Shown piece after piece: positions 1 to 8,331 of a stretch of 64,000 nucleotides of DNA. A program made the translations under genes and the position numbers. Below the pieces are notes generated by a model. That model was not told the origin of the DNA and made no database searches. It worked only from the letters and a program-made list of their open reading frames with translations. The stretch is from NCBI RefSeq assembly GCF_029211225.1, contig NZ_JARGEM010000002.1:465120-529119 (forward strand). Direction: 5' to 3'. Source of the DNA: Antiquaquibacter metalliresistens (lineage in GTDB: Bacteria > Actinomycetota > Actinomycetes > Actinomycetales > Microbacteriaceae). Position 1 is the first letter of the stretch, and each line of letters starts with the position of its first letter.

Positions 1-1516
1 CGCGGCGTTCATCGAGCCCGTCGACGACCCGCTCGGCGACCTCGTGTCGCGGTACGCCCGCACGCACGGTCCGTTCACGGCACAGGATGTCGCGTCCCGC
101 TTCGGTCTCGGCAGCGCCGTCGTCACCGACGCCCTGCGCCGCCTCGCCGCCGACCGGCGCGTCGTGGACGGGGAGTTCCGCCCCGGCGCTTCCGGCACGG
201 AGTGGTGCTCGGTCGAGGTGCTGCGGCGGCTGCGGGCGCGGTCGCTCGCGGCGCTGCGCTCGGAGGTCGAGCCGGTCGAGCAGTCAGCGCTCGGTCGATT
301 CCTGCCGTCGTGGCAACATGTCGGCGGCGCGCTGCGCGGTCTGGACGGCGTGCTGCAGGTGATCGATCAGCTCGCGGGGGTGTCGCTGCCGGCCTCGACC
401 TGGGAGTCGCTCGTGCTGCCGGCCCGCGTACCGGACTACTCACCCGCCTGGCTCGACGAGCTCACGACGAGCGGAGACGTGGTGTGGTCGGGCAACGGCA
501 CGCTGCCCGGTTCCGATGGCTGGCTGGGCCTGCACCTGGCCCCGACCGCGCCGCTGACCCTGCCGGAGCCGAGCGGCGCCGAGACCACGGAACTGCAGCG
601 CAGCATCCTCGCCGCCCTCGCCGGCGGGGGCGCCTACTTCTTCCGCCAACTGCAGCAGGCGGTGGGCGAGCCGGATGATGCGGCCCTCGTCACCGCGCTC
701 TGGGAGCTGGTCTGGGCCGGGCTCGTCACCAACGACACGCTCTCGCCGCTGCGCGCCTGGCTCGGCGGACCGGCGAGCACGCGACGCGCGCCGAGGCCGC
801 GTTCATACCGCGGACGGTCGCTCTCGGTCGCGGTCTCCGGCCCGCCGACCGTGGCCGGGCGCTGGTCGCTGCTGCCGCTCGCGGAGCCCGACCCGACGAT
901 CCGCGCGAAGACGACAGCGGAGCTGCTGCTGGAGCGGCACGGGGTGGTCACACGCGGCGCGGTCGTGAGCGAGGGCATCCGCGGCGGCTTCGCACTGACC
1001 TACAAGGTGCTCAGCGGGTTCGAGGAGCAGGGCCGCGCCAGACGCGGCTACTTCGTCGAGGGACTCGGCGCCGCGCAGTTCGCGACCGGTGCGACCGTCG
1101 ACCGGCTGCGCGCCTTCGCGCGCGACCCCGACTCCGTGCCCGAACTGCGCGCGATCGTGCTCGCGGCGACCGACCCGGCGAACCCGTACGGCGCGGCGCT
1201 GAGCTGGCCGCAACTCGACGACGTCGCCGCGAAGGGCCACCGGCCGGGTCGCAAGGCCGGCGCGATCGTGGCGATCGTGGACGGTGGCCTCGCCCTCTAC
1301 GTGGAGCGCGGCGGCAAGAGCGTGCTGACGTTCACGGCTGACCCGGACGTGCTGCGCGCCGCGACCCTCGAGCTCGCCTCGGTGGTGCGCGCTCGCATCG
1401 GCAGGATGCGCATCGAGCGCGTCGACGGCGAGTTCGCGGTCGGCACCGCGCTGGGTGCGCTCCTGGTGGAGGCGGGTTTCGCGGCGACGCCGCAGGGGTT
1501 GCGGTTGCGGGGATGA
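1..1516 (+). CDS. lhr: ATP-dependent helicase Lhr, C-terminal part (5' end outside window)
   Basis: The reading frame is open from base 2, upstream of the first ATG at 44, so the gene enters from the left and only about the last 505 residues are present. Lhr is a large superfamily 2 DNA helicase (about 1500 residues in actinobacteria) acting in DNA repair. The motor motifs lie outside the window; what is seen is the long C-terminal region with winged-helix-like stretches (for example around residues 14-50 of the visible part) and a terminal domain ending RLRG. The next gene on the same strand is a Nei-type DNA glycosylase, the same neighbour as mycobacterial lhr (Rv3296-Rv3297), which supports the call. 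Family assignment is from sequence character and context. Confidence 0.82.
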   Translation, partial: AAFIEPVDDPLGDLVSRYARTHGPFTAQDVASRFGLGSAVVTDALRRLAADRRVVDGEFRPGASGTEWCSVEVLRRLRARSLAALRSEVEPVEQSALGRFLPSWQHVGGALRGLDGVLQVIDQLAGVSLPASTWESLVLPARVPDYSPAWLDELTTSGDVVWSGNGTLPGSDGWLGLHLAPTAPLTLPEPSGAETTELQRSILAALAGGGAYFFRQLQQAVGEPDDAALVTALWELVWAGLVTNDTLSPLRAWLGGPASTRRAPRPRSYRGRSLSVAVSGPPTVAGRWSLLPLAEPDPTIRAKTTAELLLERHGVVTRGAVVSEGIRGGFALTYKVLSGFEEQGRARRGYFVEGLGAAQFATGATVDRLRAFARDPDSVPELRAIVLAATDPANPYGAALSWPQLDDVAAKGHRPGRKAGAIVAIVDGGLALYVERGGKSVLTFTADPDVLRAATLELASVVRARIGRMRIERVDGEFAVGTALGALLVEAGFAATPQGLRLRG

Positions 1517-1644
1517 TCAGGGGCGTCCGGGCCCCGGATTCACGGTCTCAGCGTCGGGTCGACCCGCTACCGTGAGGCACAGCATCCGTCATCGAAGGAG
1601 TCCAGCGATGCACCCGTCCGCGCCACCCGCACCACCGTGGGCCG

Positions 1645-2439
1645 ATGCCCGAGGGTGACACCGTCTACCGCGAGGCGGTGCAACTGCATGCCGCCCTCGC
1701 CGGCTCGACGCTCACGCGCTGCGACCTTCGGGTTCCCGCCTTCGCCACCGTGGATCTCAGCGGGCAGACGGTGCACGAGGTCGTCAGCCGCGGCAAGCAC
1801 CTGCTCATCCGGGTCGGGGATGCCACGATCCACAGCCACCTCAAGATGGAAGGCTCTTGGCACGTCTACCCGAACGGCACGCGCTGGCGCCGACCGGAGT
1901 TCACGGCGCGCGCGATCCTGACGAACGAGCGGTTCACCGCGGTCGGCTTCGAGCTCGGGCTGCTCGAGGTCGTGCCCACCGCGGCGGAATCGGAGGTCGT
2001 CGGCCATCTCGGGCCCGACCTGCTCGGCCCGGACTGGGATCCGGATGCCGCACTCGCGAACCTCGTGCGCGATCCGCAGCGCGCCGTCGGCCTCACCCTG
2101 CTCGACCAGCGGGTCATGGCCGGGCTCGGCAACGTCTACCGGTCGGAGCTGTGCTTTCTGCGCGGCATCCCGCCAACCATGGCCGTGGGCGACGTGCGCG
2201 AGCCGGCGAAGCTCATCGAGCTGGCCCAGCGCCTGATCGCCGCGAACCGGGATCGCCCCGAACGCACGACGACGGGCAACCTGTTCCGCGATCGACTGTG
2301 GGTCTACGGCCGCGGAGAACAGCCCTGTCGACGGTGCGGCACTCGCATCGAACACGGCCGACTCGGCGACGACGAACTGCAACTGCGCGACGTGTGGTGG
2401 TGCCCGAGCTGTCAGCCGACGTTCTCGATCACCGGCTGA
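1645..2439 (+). CDS. nei2: Endonuclease VIII-type DNA glycosylase/AP lyase (Nei2)
   Basis: A 264-residue Fpg/Nei-family base-excision repair enzyme that removes oxidised bases and cleaves the abasic site. The N-terminus MPEGDTVYREA carries Pro2, the Schiff-base nucleophile, and the catalytic Glu3. A C-terminal zinc finger has Cys228, Cys231, Cys253 and Cys256. Length is normal for the family. The start is fixed by the need for Pro2, although the good ribosome site (GAAGGAG, about 1594-1600) lies in front of another ATG at 1608; that ATG opens a 16-codon ORF in a different frame which overlaps this start, so translation may be coupled. It follows lhr on the same strand, consistent with a repair pair. 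Confidence 0.9.
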   Translation: MPEGDTVYREAVQLHAALAGSTLTRCDLRVPAFATVDLSGQTVHEVVSRGKHLLIRVGDATIHSHLKMEGSWHVYPNGTRWRRPEFTARAILTNERFTAVGFELGLLEVVPTAAESEVVGHLGPDLLGPDWDPDAALANLVRDPQRAVGLTLLDQRVMAGLGNVYRSELCFLRGIPPTMAVGDVREPAKLIELAQRLIAANRDRPERTTTGNLFRDRLWVYGRGEQPCRRCGTRIEHGRLGDDELQLRDVWWCPSCQPTFSITG

Positions 2440-2550
2440 TTCGACTCCGACACGGCTCGACGCCCGCGCGGTGGGTCAGACGGTGGCCCTGGGGAGCACT
2501 CCCCATGCGCCGGGGCGCGAGGGCGGGTACGCCTTCGCTAGGGTTACCGC

Positions 2551-3156
2551 ATGACTGACTCGATCGTTCCACCGCCGTCCGAGAACGTGTCGCGCGGACT
2601 GCTGTTCTCCCTCGGGTCGATCGTCGTGGGCATCGCCGGCTTCACCGTGCTTTCCGGCGTCATCGGCATCTACGGCACCATCACCGGCATCGTGGCCGTC
2701 GCGATTCCGCTGGTCTCCGCCTGGCTGTACACGAAGGGCGCCGGCGCCCCCGTCAAGAACGGACGCTGGCCCTGGATCGCGATCACCGCGTTCGCCGTCG
2801 TCGTCGGAGCGGTCACGAGCCTCGTCGCTGGCGCGTTCGCCGCGTTCACCAGCGTCGGTGGCGATGGCGGGTTCTTCGCGCCCGCCTTCTGGCGCACGGT
2901 CGGCAACCTGGCCGCCAAGCCGGACTTCCTGCTCCCGATCCTCATCACGCTTGCCGCCGGTGGATTCGGCATCTACCTGGGTCTGCGCGGGCCGCGCACG
3001 ACGAGCGCCGTCGACGCCGCGAACCCGAACCGCATTCCGCCGACGGCGATGCCGGATGCCCCGACCCAGGCCACCCCGCCGGAAGCCGCCGCGCCCGCCG
3101 TCCCGTCGCCGGGCGTGATGCTCAACGGCAAGCCGCTGGACGAGAAGAAGCGATAG
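2551..3156 (+). CDS. Uncharacterised four-helix membrane protein
   Basis: A 201-residue protein with about four hydrophobic segments (roughly residues 13-35, 38-60, 74-100 and 128-148), followed by a 50-residue Pro/Ala-rich tail ending in charged residues (DEKKR). The tail is probably cytoplasmic. No catalytic motif is visible and I do not recognise a named family; similar small membrane proteins with Pro/Ala-rich tails occur in Microbacteriaceae. It stands alone between nei2 and a convergent lyase gene. The coding frame is convincing from codon-position GC and hydrophobic pattern; function unknown. Confidence 0.75.
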   Translation: MTDSIVPPPSENVSRGLLFSLGSIVVGIAGFTVLSGVIGIYGTITGIVAVAIPLVSAWLYTKGAGAPVKNGRWPWIAITAFAVVVGAVTSLVAGAFAAFTSVGGDGGFFAPAFWRTVGNLAAKPDFLLPILITLAAGGFGIYLGLRGPRTTSAVDAANPNRIPPTAMPDAPTQATPPEAAAPAVPSPGVMLNGKPLDEKKR

Positions 3157-3166
3157 CGCTGCGCCC

Positions 3167-3982
3167 TCACCGTTCCGTTCGACGCCCCAGGATCGCCCGG
3201 GCCTGACGCAGCACCGGCTCATCGATCATCGCGCCGCGGAACGCGAAGGCGCCCGGAGCGCCCTCGGCGGCCGCGAGCAGCTCGGCGGCCCAGCGCACCT
3301 GCGCGTCCGTCGGTCGGTAGGCCGCTCTGATCGTCTCGACCTGCGAGGGATGGATGCACGCGGTCGCCGCGAACCCGAGGGCCGCTGCGTCGGCGGCCTC
3401 CTCCGCGAGCCCCGCGAGGTCCGGGATGTCGACGTGCACCGCGTCGATCGCCGCCGCGCCACCGGCCGCGGCAGCGAGCGCGATCATCGAGCGCGCCTGG
3501 CGGGGCACATCCCGGTAGCGGCCGTCCGGCGCGCGACTGGACGTGCCGCCGAGCGAGACGACCAGGTCTTCCGCTCCCCACATCAGCGCGACGACGTTCG
3601 CCTCGGCCGCGAGCGCGCCGGCCGCCAGCACGCCGGCCGCCGTCTCGCACAGCGCGATGACGTCGTAGTCCGCCAGCCGGGCGAGATCGGCGGGGTCGGC
3701 GGCCTTGGGCAGCATGACGGTGCGGAAATCCGTGGTGGCGAGCGCCGCGACATCCGCATCGTGATGGGCCGATGCCGCGCCGTTGACGCGCACGATAACC
3801 CGAGCCGGGTCGAGGTCCGCCGTGACGAGGGCTTCGCGAGCGGTCGACTTGGCATCGTCGGCGACCGCGTCCTCCAGGTCGAGAATCAGCGCGTCCGCGC
3901 GCTCGAGCGCCTTCGCGAAGCGATCGGGACGGTCCGCCGGGCAGAACAGCAGGGCGGGTCCGAGGTCGAACGATCGCGTCAC
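3167..3982 (-). CDS. HpcH/HpaI aldolase / citrate-lyase beta (CitE-like) family protein
   Basis: A 271-residue CoA-ester lyase-like protein. Visible family marks are the N-terminal LLFCPADRPDRF, the LDLEDAV metal/phosphate-region motif near residue 35, the PKA segment (MLPKAADPADLARL), and WGAEDLVVSLGG near residue 160. CitE-like proteins of this type (compare mycobacterial CitE and Rv3075c) cleave or hydrolyse short acyl-CoA esters such as malyl- or citramalyl-CoA with a divalent metal. The GTG at 3982 is chosen because the family starts just before this motif; the longer open frame upstream is antisense to the SGNH gene. The exact substrate cannot be told from sequence. Confidence 0.82.
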   Translation of the reverse strand: MTRSFDLGPALLFCPADRPDRFAKALERADALILDLEDAVADDAKSTAREALVTADLDPARVIVRVNGAASAHHDADVAALATTDFRTVMLPKAADPADLARLADYDVIALCETAAGVLAAGALAAEANVVALMWGAEDLVVSLGGTSSRAPDGRYRDVPRQARSMIALAAAAGGAAAIDAVHVDIPDLAGLAEEAADAAALGFAATACIHPSQVETIRAAYRPTDAQVRWAAELLAAAEGAPGAFAFRGAMIDEPVLRQARAILGRRTER

Positions 3983-4018
3983 ACCCGTAGTCAAGCAGGT
4001 CTGTGATGGACTCGGTGC

Positions 4019-4777
4019 ATGCAGCACAGCTTCTCGAGCTACGTGGCGATCGGCGACAGCTTCACCGAGGGCGTCGGTGACGAGTCGCCGGATGGCGGCA
4101 CCCGCGGCTGGGCCGACCTGGTCGCCCTCGGCCTCGCGCTCGCGTCGCCCGAGCCGGTCGGCTACGCGAACCTGGCGATTCGGGGCAGACTGCTCGCGCC
4201 GATCGCGACCGACCAGCTCGACGCGGCGATCGCGCTCTCGCCGGCGCTCCTGAGCATCAACGGCGGCGGCAACGACATCATGAGACCGCGCGTCTCGATC
4301 TCCCGCGTCGCCGACCAGCTCATCGCCGCGGTGGAGCGGGCGACCACGGCCGGCATCCACGTGCTGCTGGCCAGCGGCGCCAACCCGACGCGGCACATCC
4401 CGCTCGGCGCCTCGATCGAGAAGCGCGGCGATCGACTCGCCGAGGCGGTGCGCGCCCACCTGCCACTCGGCCGGGTCACCTTCGTCGACAACTGGGCCGA
4501 CGACGAACTCACCAAGCTCGAGTACTGGTCGCTCGACCGCCTGCACCTGGGGCCGGCCGGCCATCGGCGCGTCGCGGGCAACGTGCTCGCGGCGTTGGGA
4601 GTCGCGATCCCGGATGTCGCGGCCGACGCCATCCCCACCGAAACCCGACCGCGCACCGCCGCCTACTGGCGCGAGTACGTGCTGCCCTGGATCGGTCGCC
4701 GTCTCACCGGGCGATCGTCGGGCGACCACCGCGAGCCGAAGTCCGCGACGCTGCAGCGCGTCGAGGTGCCCCGCTGA
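4019..4777 (+). CDS. SGNH/GDSL hydrolase
   Basis: A 252-residue SGNH-fold esterase/lipase-like protein. Block I is YVAIGDSFTEG with the catalytic Ser14, block III is INGGGNDI (Gly/Asn oxyanion residues near residue 80), and block V is SLDRLHLGPAGH with the Asp-His pair near residue 180. No signal peptide is seen, so the enzyme is probably cytoplasmic. The tail (about residues 210-252) is basic. It is divergent from the CitE-like gene with only 36 bases between starts. Natural substrate unknown. Confidence 0.88.
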   Translation: MQHSFSSYVAIGDSFTEGVGDESPDGGTRGWADLVALGLALASPEPVGYANLAIRGRLLAPIATDQLDAAIALSPALLSINGGGNDIMRPRVSISRVADQLIAAVERATTAGIHVLLASGANPTRHIPLGASIEKRGDRLAEAVRAHLPLGRVTFVDNWADDELTKLEYWSLDRLHLGPAGHRRVAGNVLAALGVAIPDVAADAIPTETRPRTAAYWREYVLPWIGRRLTGRSSGDHREPKSATLQRVEVPR

Positions 4778-4778
4778 G

Positions 4779-5141
4779 TCAGTTCGCGAACACCGCGATG
4801 AAGCCGACGAACACGCCGACCAGTAACAGGACGAGCCCCGCGCGGATGGCGAACGACTTCTGCCGGTACGCGGTCTGCACGTTCCCCCAGTAGATCGGAC
4901 AACCCGCGTAGCCGATGGCGATGAGCCCGAGGCCGGTGACCAGCGCACTCGACCACCACGTCGCCGCAGCCGGTGGTGGCAACTGGGCTGGCCGCCATCC
5001 GCTCAGCACCAGCGCTCCCGTGGCGATCGCGGTCGCGAGCAGCGCGAACGCGAACCACCATGGAGCGACCGCGTCGATGCGGCGCAGTTCGGCACGAGCC
5101 GACATCTCCGGCTCGATCTCGGTCTCTTCCGTAGTACTCAC
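4779..5141 (-). CDS. Small three-helix membrane protein, unknown function
   Basis: A 120-residue protein with an acidic N-terminus (residues 1-25) and about three hydrophobic helices (roughly 28-50, 62-82 and 98-118). The GTG at 5141 is the only sensible start. It converges with the SGNH hydrolase, their stops being one base apart. No recognised domain or motif. The frame looks real from its hydrophobic pattern and GC at third positions. Confidence 0.65.
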   Translation of the reverse strand: MSTTEETEIEPEMSARAELRRIDAVAPWWFAFALLATAIATGALVLSGWRPAQLPPPAAATWWSSALVTGLGLIAIGYAGCPIYWGNVQTAYRQKSFAIRAGLVLLLVGVFVGFIAVFAN

Positions 5142-5189
5142 GTCATCGATTGTAGAAACCGATCCGGTTCGACGGCACGGTCGGTGCGT

Positions 5190-6617
5190 TCAGACGGAGC
5201 CGCGGGCGGCTCTGCGCTGATCGACCACGGCGACGACGGCCGCGACTGCGAGCAGTCCGAGCGAGACCGCGGCGCCGTTGCGGTAGGCATCGCGATACGC
5301 CGACACCGCGTCCCCGTGCGCGACCGGCATCACCGAGGCGTAGAACACCGCGGTGACGATCGTCGTGCCGACCGCGGTGCCGATACGCTGTCCGACCTGG
5401 CCGACCGAGGCCGCGACGCCACCGCGCATCGGTTCCACGTCGTCGAGCGTGAGGGTCTGGTTGGCAGCGACCACCGCGCCGCCACCCGCGCCGCCGACCG
5501 TCAATACCCCGGCCACGACCCACGGCACGATCGCCTCCGGCACCAGAAACGTCACGGCGACGGCGCCCGCGAGGCCGACGGCGGTCGTCACCACTCCCGC
5601 GACGACGATGCCGCGACCGAATCGGTGGGTGTACTTGCCGAGCACCCAGGATGACACCGCCGACGCGAGCGCGAACGGCACGGTCGCGGCGCCCGCCGCC
5701 GCCGCCGAGACGCCCCAGCCCTGCTGCAGCACGAGCGCGGTCACGAGCAGGGCTCCGGGCATCGCGGCGTAGAACGCCGAGCCGAGCAGGATGCCGTTGC
5801 GATATCCGGCGATCCCGAAGAGCGTGAGGTCGACGAGCGGCCCACGGCCGAGGGCGCGGTAGCGCCGCTCCCACCACACGAACGCGGCCGTCGCGGCCGC
5901 CGCGATGGGCAGCGCGAGCCAACGCGCCGGATCATCGCCGGGCAATCCCGTCGTGAGCACGAACGGGGCCAGCAGCGCGACCGTCGCCACCGCGAGCAGC
6001 GCGACGCCGAGCGGATCGAGGTCGCGCGGGAGGCTCGACTCCGGCTGGTGCCTCGGGAGCACCCGAACGGCGATCGGCACGATCGCCACCACGATCGGCA
6101 GGGTCATCACGAACAGCAGACGCCAGCCGAACTCCGGCCCGCCGAGCGCGATGAGCACGCCGCCGATCGTCGGCCCGAGCGCGAGTGCGATGCTGAGCAC
6201 CGCCCCGAAGACGCCGAGCGCGCGACCGCGTTCCGCTCCCCGGAACAGCTGCTGGATGATGCCGAGCGTCTGCGGCACGACGATGCCGGCCGAGACGCCC
6301 TGCAGCAGGCGGAACGCGATGAGCATCTCCGCCGTCGCCGCGAGGGCGCACCCGACGGCCGCGACACCGAAGAGCACGAGGCCGGCGATGAACAGGCTGC
6401 GCCGCGAACGCATGTCGCCGCGCCGCCCGGCCGGCACGAGCACGAGCGCGAAGGTCACGAGGTAGCCGACGACGATGAGCTGGATGCCCGTCGGACCGCC
6501 ACCGAGGCTCCCCTCGATCGCCGGAACCGCGACGTTGATCTTCGAGATCTCGATGAGCGTCACCGCGGAGCCGATGACGCACACCGCGAATGCGGACCGT
6601 CGCCCGCGGTCGGACAT
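5190..6617 (-). CDS. MFS transporter, DHA2 (EmrB/QacA-like) family
   Basis: A 475-residue integral membrane protein of the major facilitator superfamily with about 14 predicted helices, the number typical of drug:H+ antiporter family 2. The loop motif GRRGDMRSRR between helices 2 and 3 and the motif-C-like stretch in helix 5 (LALGPTIGGVL) are visible. It is the last gene of a minus-strand run beginning with the SDR at 9233: SDR, MaoC-like hydratase, epimerase-like protein, then this transporter 11 bases further on. That suggests control by the island operators at 9303 and 9322. It may export or import a pathway compound; direction and substrate are unknown. Confidence 0.85.
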   Translation of the reverse strand: MSDRGRRSAFAVCVIGSAVTLIEISKINVAVPAIEGSLGGGPTGIQLIVVGYLVTFALVLVPAGRRGDMRSRRSLFIAGLVLFGVAAVGCALAATAEMLIAFRLLQGVSAGIVVPQTLGIIQQLFRGAERGRALGVFGAVLSIALALGPTIGGVLIALGGPEFGWRLLFVMTLPIVVAIVPIAVRVLPRHQPESSLPRDLDPLGVALLAVATVALLAPFVLTTGLPGDDPARWLALPIAAAATAAFVWWERRYRALGRGPLVDLTLFGIAGYRNGILLGSAFYAAMPGALLVTALVLQQGWGVSAAAAGAATVPFALASAVSSWVLGKYTHRFGRGIVVAGVVTTAVGLAGAVAVTFLVPEAIVPWVVAGVLTVGGAGGGAVVAANQTLTLDDVEPMRGGVAASVGQVGQRIGTAVGTTIVTAVFYASVMPVAHGDAVSAYRDAYRNGAAVSLGLLAVAAVVAVVDQRRAARGSV

Positions 6618-6628
6618 GCCCGCGGCGG

Positions 6629-7549
6629 TCAGCCTCGTGCCCGATCGACCTCGTCGACGATCTGGCGCACGGCCCGCCGGACATCGCCGCGGTCGTAGCC
6701 GAGCAGCGCGCTCTCGGCCGGATCCGGCTCGTAGGCGAGCACCCGGCCGCGGCCCTGCGTGATGTAGCGGTCCATCAGGAAGGGATGCTCCTCATCCCGC
6801 TCCCGAATCGTCGCGCCGGACTCGGACTCGTCGGCGAACAGCTGGAAGAACTCGCGATAGCTGAGATTCTCGTCCCCGACGAGGTATGCGGTGCCCGCGA
6901 CGCCGCGATCCAGCGCACCGGCCACGGCCTGCGCGAGGGAGCGAGCGGAGAGGTAGTTCGTGCCGCCGGGTGGGGCGGTCAGCGGCGGGGCATCCGTCGC
7001 GCCGCGCACCCAGTCCACCATCCGCTCGTAGCGGCGCAGCACCGGCCCCGGGATGCTCCCGACGATCGGCGGCGGGTTGAGGGTGACCGCGGCGAACGCC
7101 GACGACGAGAGGGCGCGCGTGCGCTCGTCGGCGAGCTGGCGGGCGCGCACGTAGGGATGCACCGCCGCGAGTTCGGGCATCGCCTGGTGGTAGCAGCTTC
7201 CGATCTGAACGAACCGGGCCACCCCGGCATCCCGCGCGAGGGCGGCGAACGCGGGCACGGCGTCGCTCTGCGCGGCGGCCCAGTGCGCCTCGGACTCGTC
7301 CTCGGCGGAGACATGGCGGGTATCGGTGCCCGCGGTGAAGACGACGGCGTCGAAGGGCTCGAGCTGCTCGCGGGTGAACGTGCCGGCGGCGTAGTCACCG
7401 GCGAGGTGGGGCATCCCCCGCACCGGAGAGGTGGCACGCGGTTCTGCACGCGACGAGACCGTGACCTCGTCGCCGCGTTCGGCGAGGAGAGTCGCGACGT
7501 GCGCGCCGATCATGCCGGTGCCGCCGACGACGAGCACGCGGGTGCTCAT
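6629..7549 (-). CDS. NAD-dependent epimerase/dehydratase-like extended SDR
   Basis: A 306-residue protein with an N-terminal Rossmann nucleotide-binding motif (VLVVGGTGMIGAHVA, residues 5-19) and an atypical extended-SDR fold. The usual active-site YxxxK is replaced by YVRAR (before QLADER), so catalysis may differ from classic epimerases or be lost. The start at 7549 overlaps the stop of the upstream MaoC-like gene (ATGA), showing tight translational coupling in the operon that starts at 9233. A redox or sensing role in steroid or lipid breakdown is an inference from context. Confidence 0.78.
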   Translation of the reverse strand: MSTRVLVVGGTGMIGAHVATLLAERGDEVTVSSRAEPRATSPVRGMPHLAGDYAAGTFTREQLEPFDAVVFTAGTDTRHVSAEDESEAHWAAAQSDAVPAFAALARDAGVARFVQIGSCYHQAMPELAAVHPYVRARQLADERTRALSSSAFAAVTLNPPPIVGSIPGPVLRRYERMVDWVRGATDAPPLTAPPGGTNYLSARSLAQAVAGALDRGVAGTAYLVGDENLSYREFFQLFADESESGATIRERDEEHPFLMDRYITQGRGRVLAYEPDPAESALLGYDRGDVRRAVRQIVDEVDRARG

Positions 7550-8331
7550 GCGAAGCGCACCGAACCGTCGGAGATGACCGTCGTGCCGGAGACCAGCACG
7601 TCGAACGCGCCGTCGTCCCACGAGCGAACGAGCAGTTCGTCCCCGGGCAGCACCGGACCGCTGAAGCGACCCGCGAGCGAGGCGAGGTCGGCGGGATGCG
7701 CTCCGACGACATCCGCGAGCGCGAGCGTCGAGGCCGCGAGCGTGCACAGTCCGTGCAGGATGGGCCTCGGCTGCCCGATGCGGGCGGCGGCCTCGGGGTC
7801 GATGTGGATGTGGTGGCGATCGCCCAGCAGGCGGTAGAGCGCCGCTTGATTCGGCGCCGTCGCGATGGTGCGTTCGTCGGTCGGCGCCGTCGCGGGTGCG
7901 TGGGCGCGGCCCGGCCCGCGCTCGCCACCGAACCCGCCGAACCCGGGAGCGAAGAGCGTCCAGGTGGCCGCGAAGTGGTCGCTCTCCACGATCACCTCGA
8001 ACACCGCGGCCGCGCCCTTGTCCCAGACGTCACCCACACGAGCGGCAAGACGGATCTCGCCCTCGCGCGGTAGCGGCGCGAACACCTCAAGGGTCTGCGC
8101 GCCGTGCACGGCTCGCGCGTCGAAGGCTCCCGCCTCGGCGAGCACGTCCGGTGCCCATTGGGCGAGCGTGAGGCCGAAGGAGGGCAGCACGCGCAATCGG
8201 TCTTCGAAGACGAGATCGAGCGCGGTCGCCGGTGCGCCGATCGCGAGGGCGTAGAGGATGGCGTCGCGACTCGAATACGCGACGGTGCGTTCGCCGAGTG
8301 CGCGCCCGGCCCAGTCGCCCGCGCCGCTCAC
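7546..8331 (-). CDS. MaoC-like (R)-specific enoyl-CoA hydratase, hydratase-2 type
   Basis: A 261-residue double-hotdog protein resembling the hydratase-2 half of the peroxisomal multifunctional enzyme. The hydratase-2 signature lies near residue 170 as LGDRHHIHIDPEAA; the catalytic Asp and His are kept, but the usual Asn (GDxNPLH) reads His. The LHGL segment follows as in the family. Such enzymes hydrate 2-enoyl-CoAs in beta-oxidation. The GTG start overlaps the stop of the SDR upstream (GTGA), and its own stop overlaps the next start. The pairing with an MFE-2-dehydrogenase-like SDR reproduces in two genes the two activities fused in MFE-2. Substrate inferred to be an acyl-CoA of the island's pathway. 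Confidence 0.82.
   Translation of the reverse strand: MSGAGDWAGRALGERTVAYSSRDAILYALAIGAPATALDLVFEDRLRVLPSFGLTLAQWAPDVLAEAGAFDARAVHGAQTLEVFAPLPREGEIRLAARVGDVWDKGAAAVFEVIVESDHFAATWTLFAPGFGGFGGERGPGRAHAPATAPTDERTIATAPNQAALYRLLGDRHHIHIDPEAAARIGQPRPILHGLCTLAASTLALADVVGAHPADLASLAGRFSGPVLPGDELLVRSWDDGAFDVLVSGTTVISDGSVRFA

Noticed and set aside
3983..4948. N-terminal extension of the CitE-like frame on the minus strand
   Set aside because: It is antisense to the SGNH hydrolase and shows no conserved motif; the lyase starts at GTG 3982.
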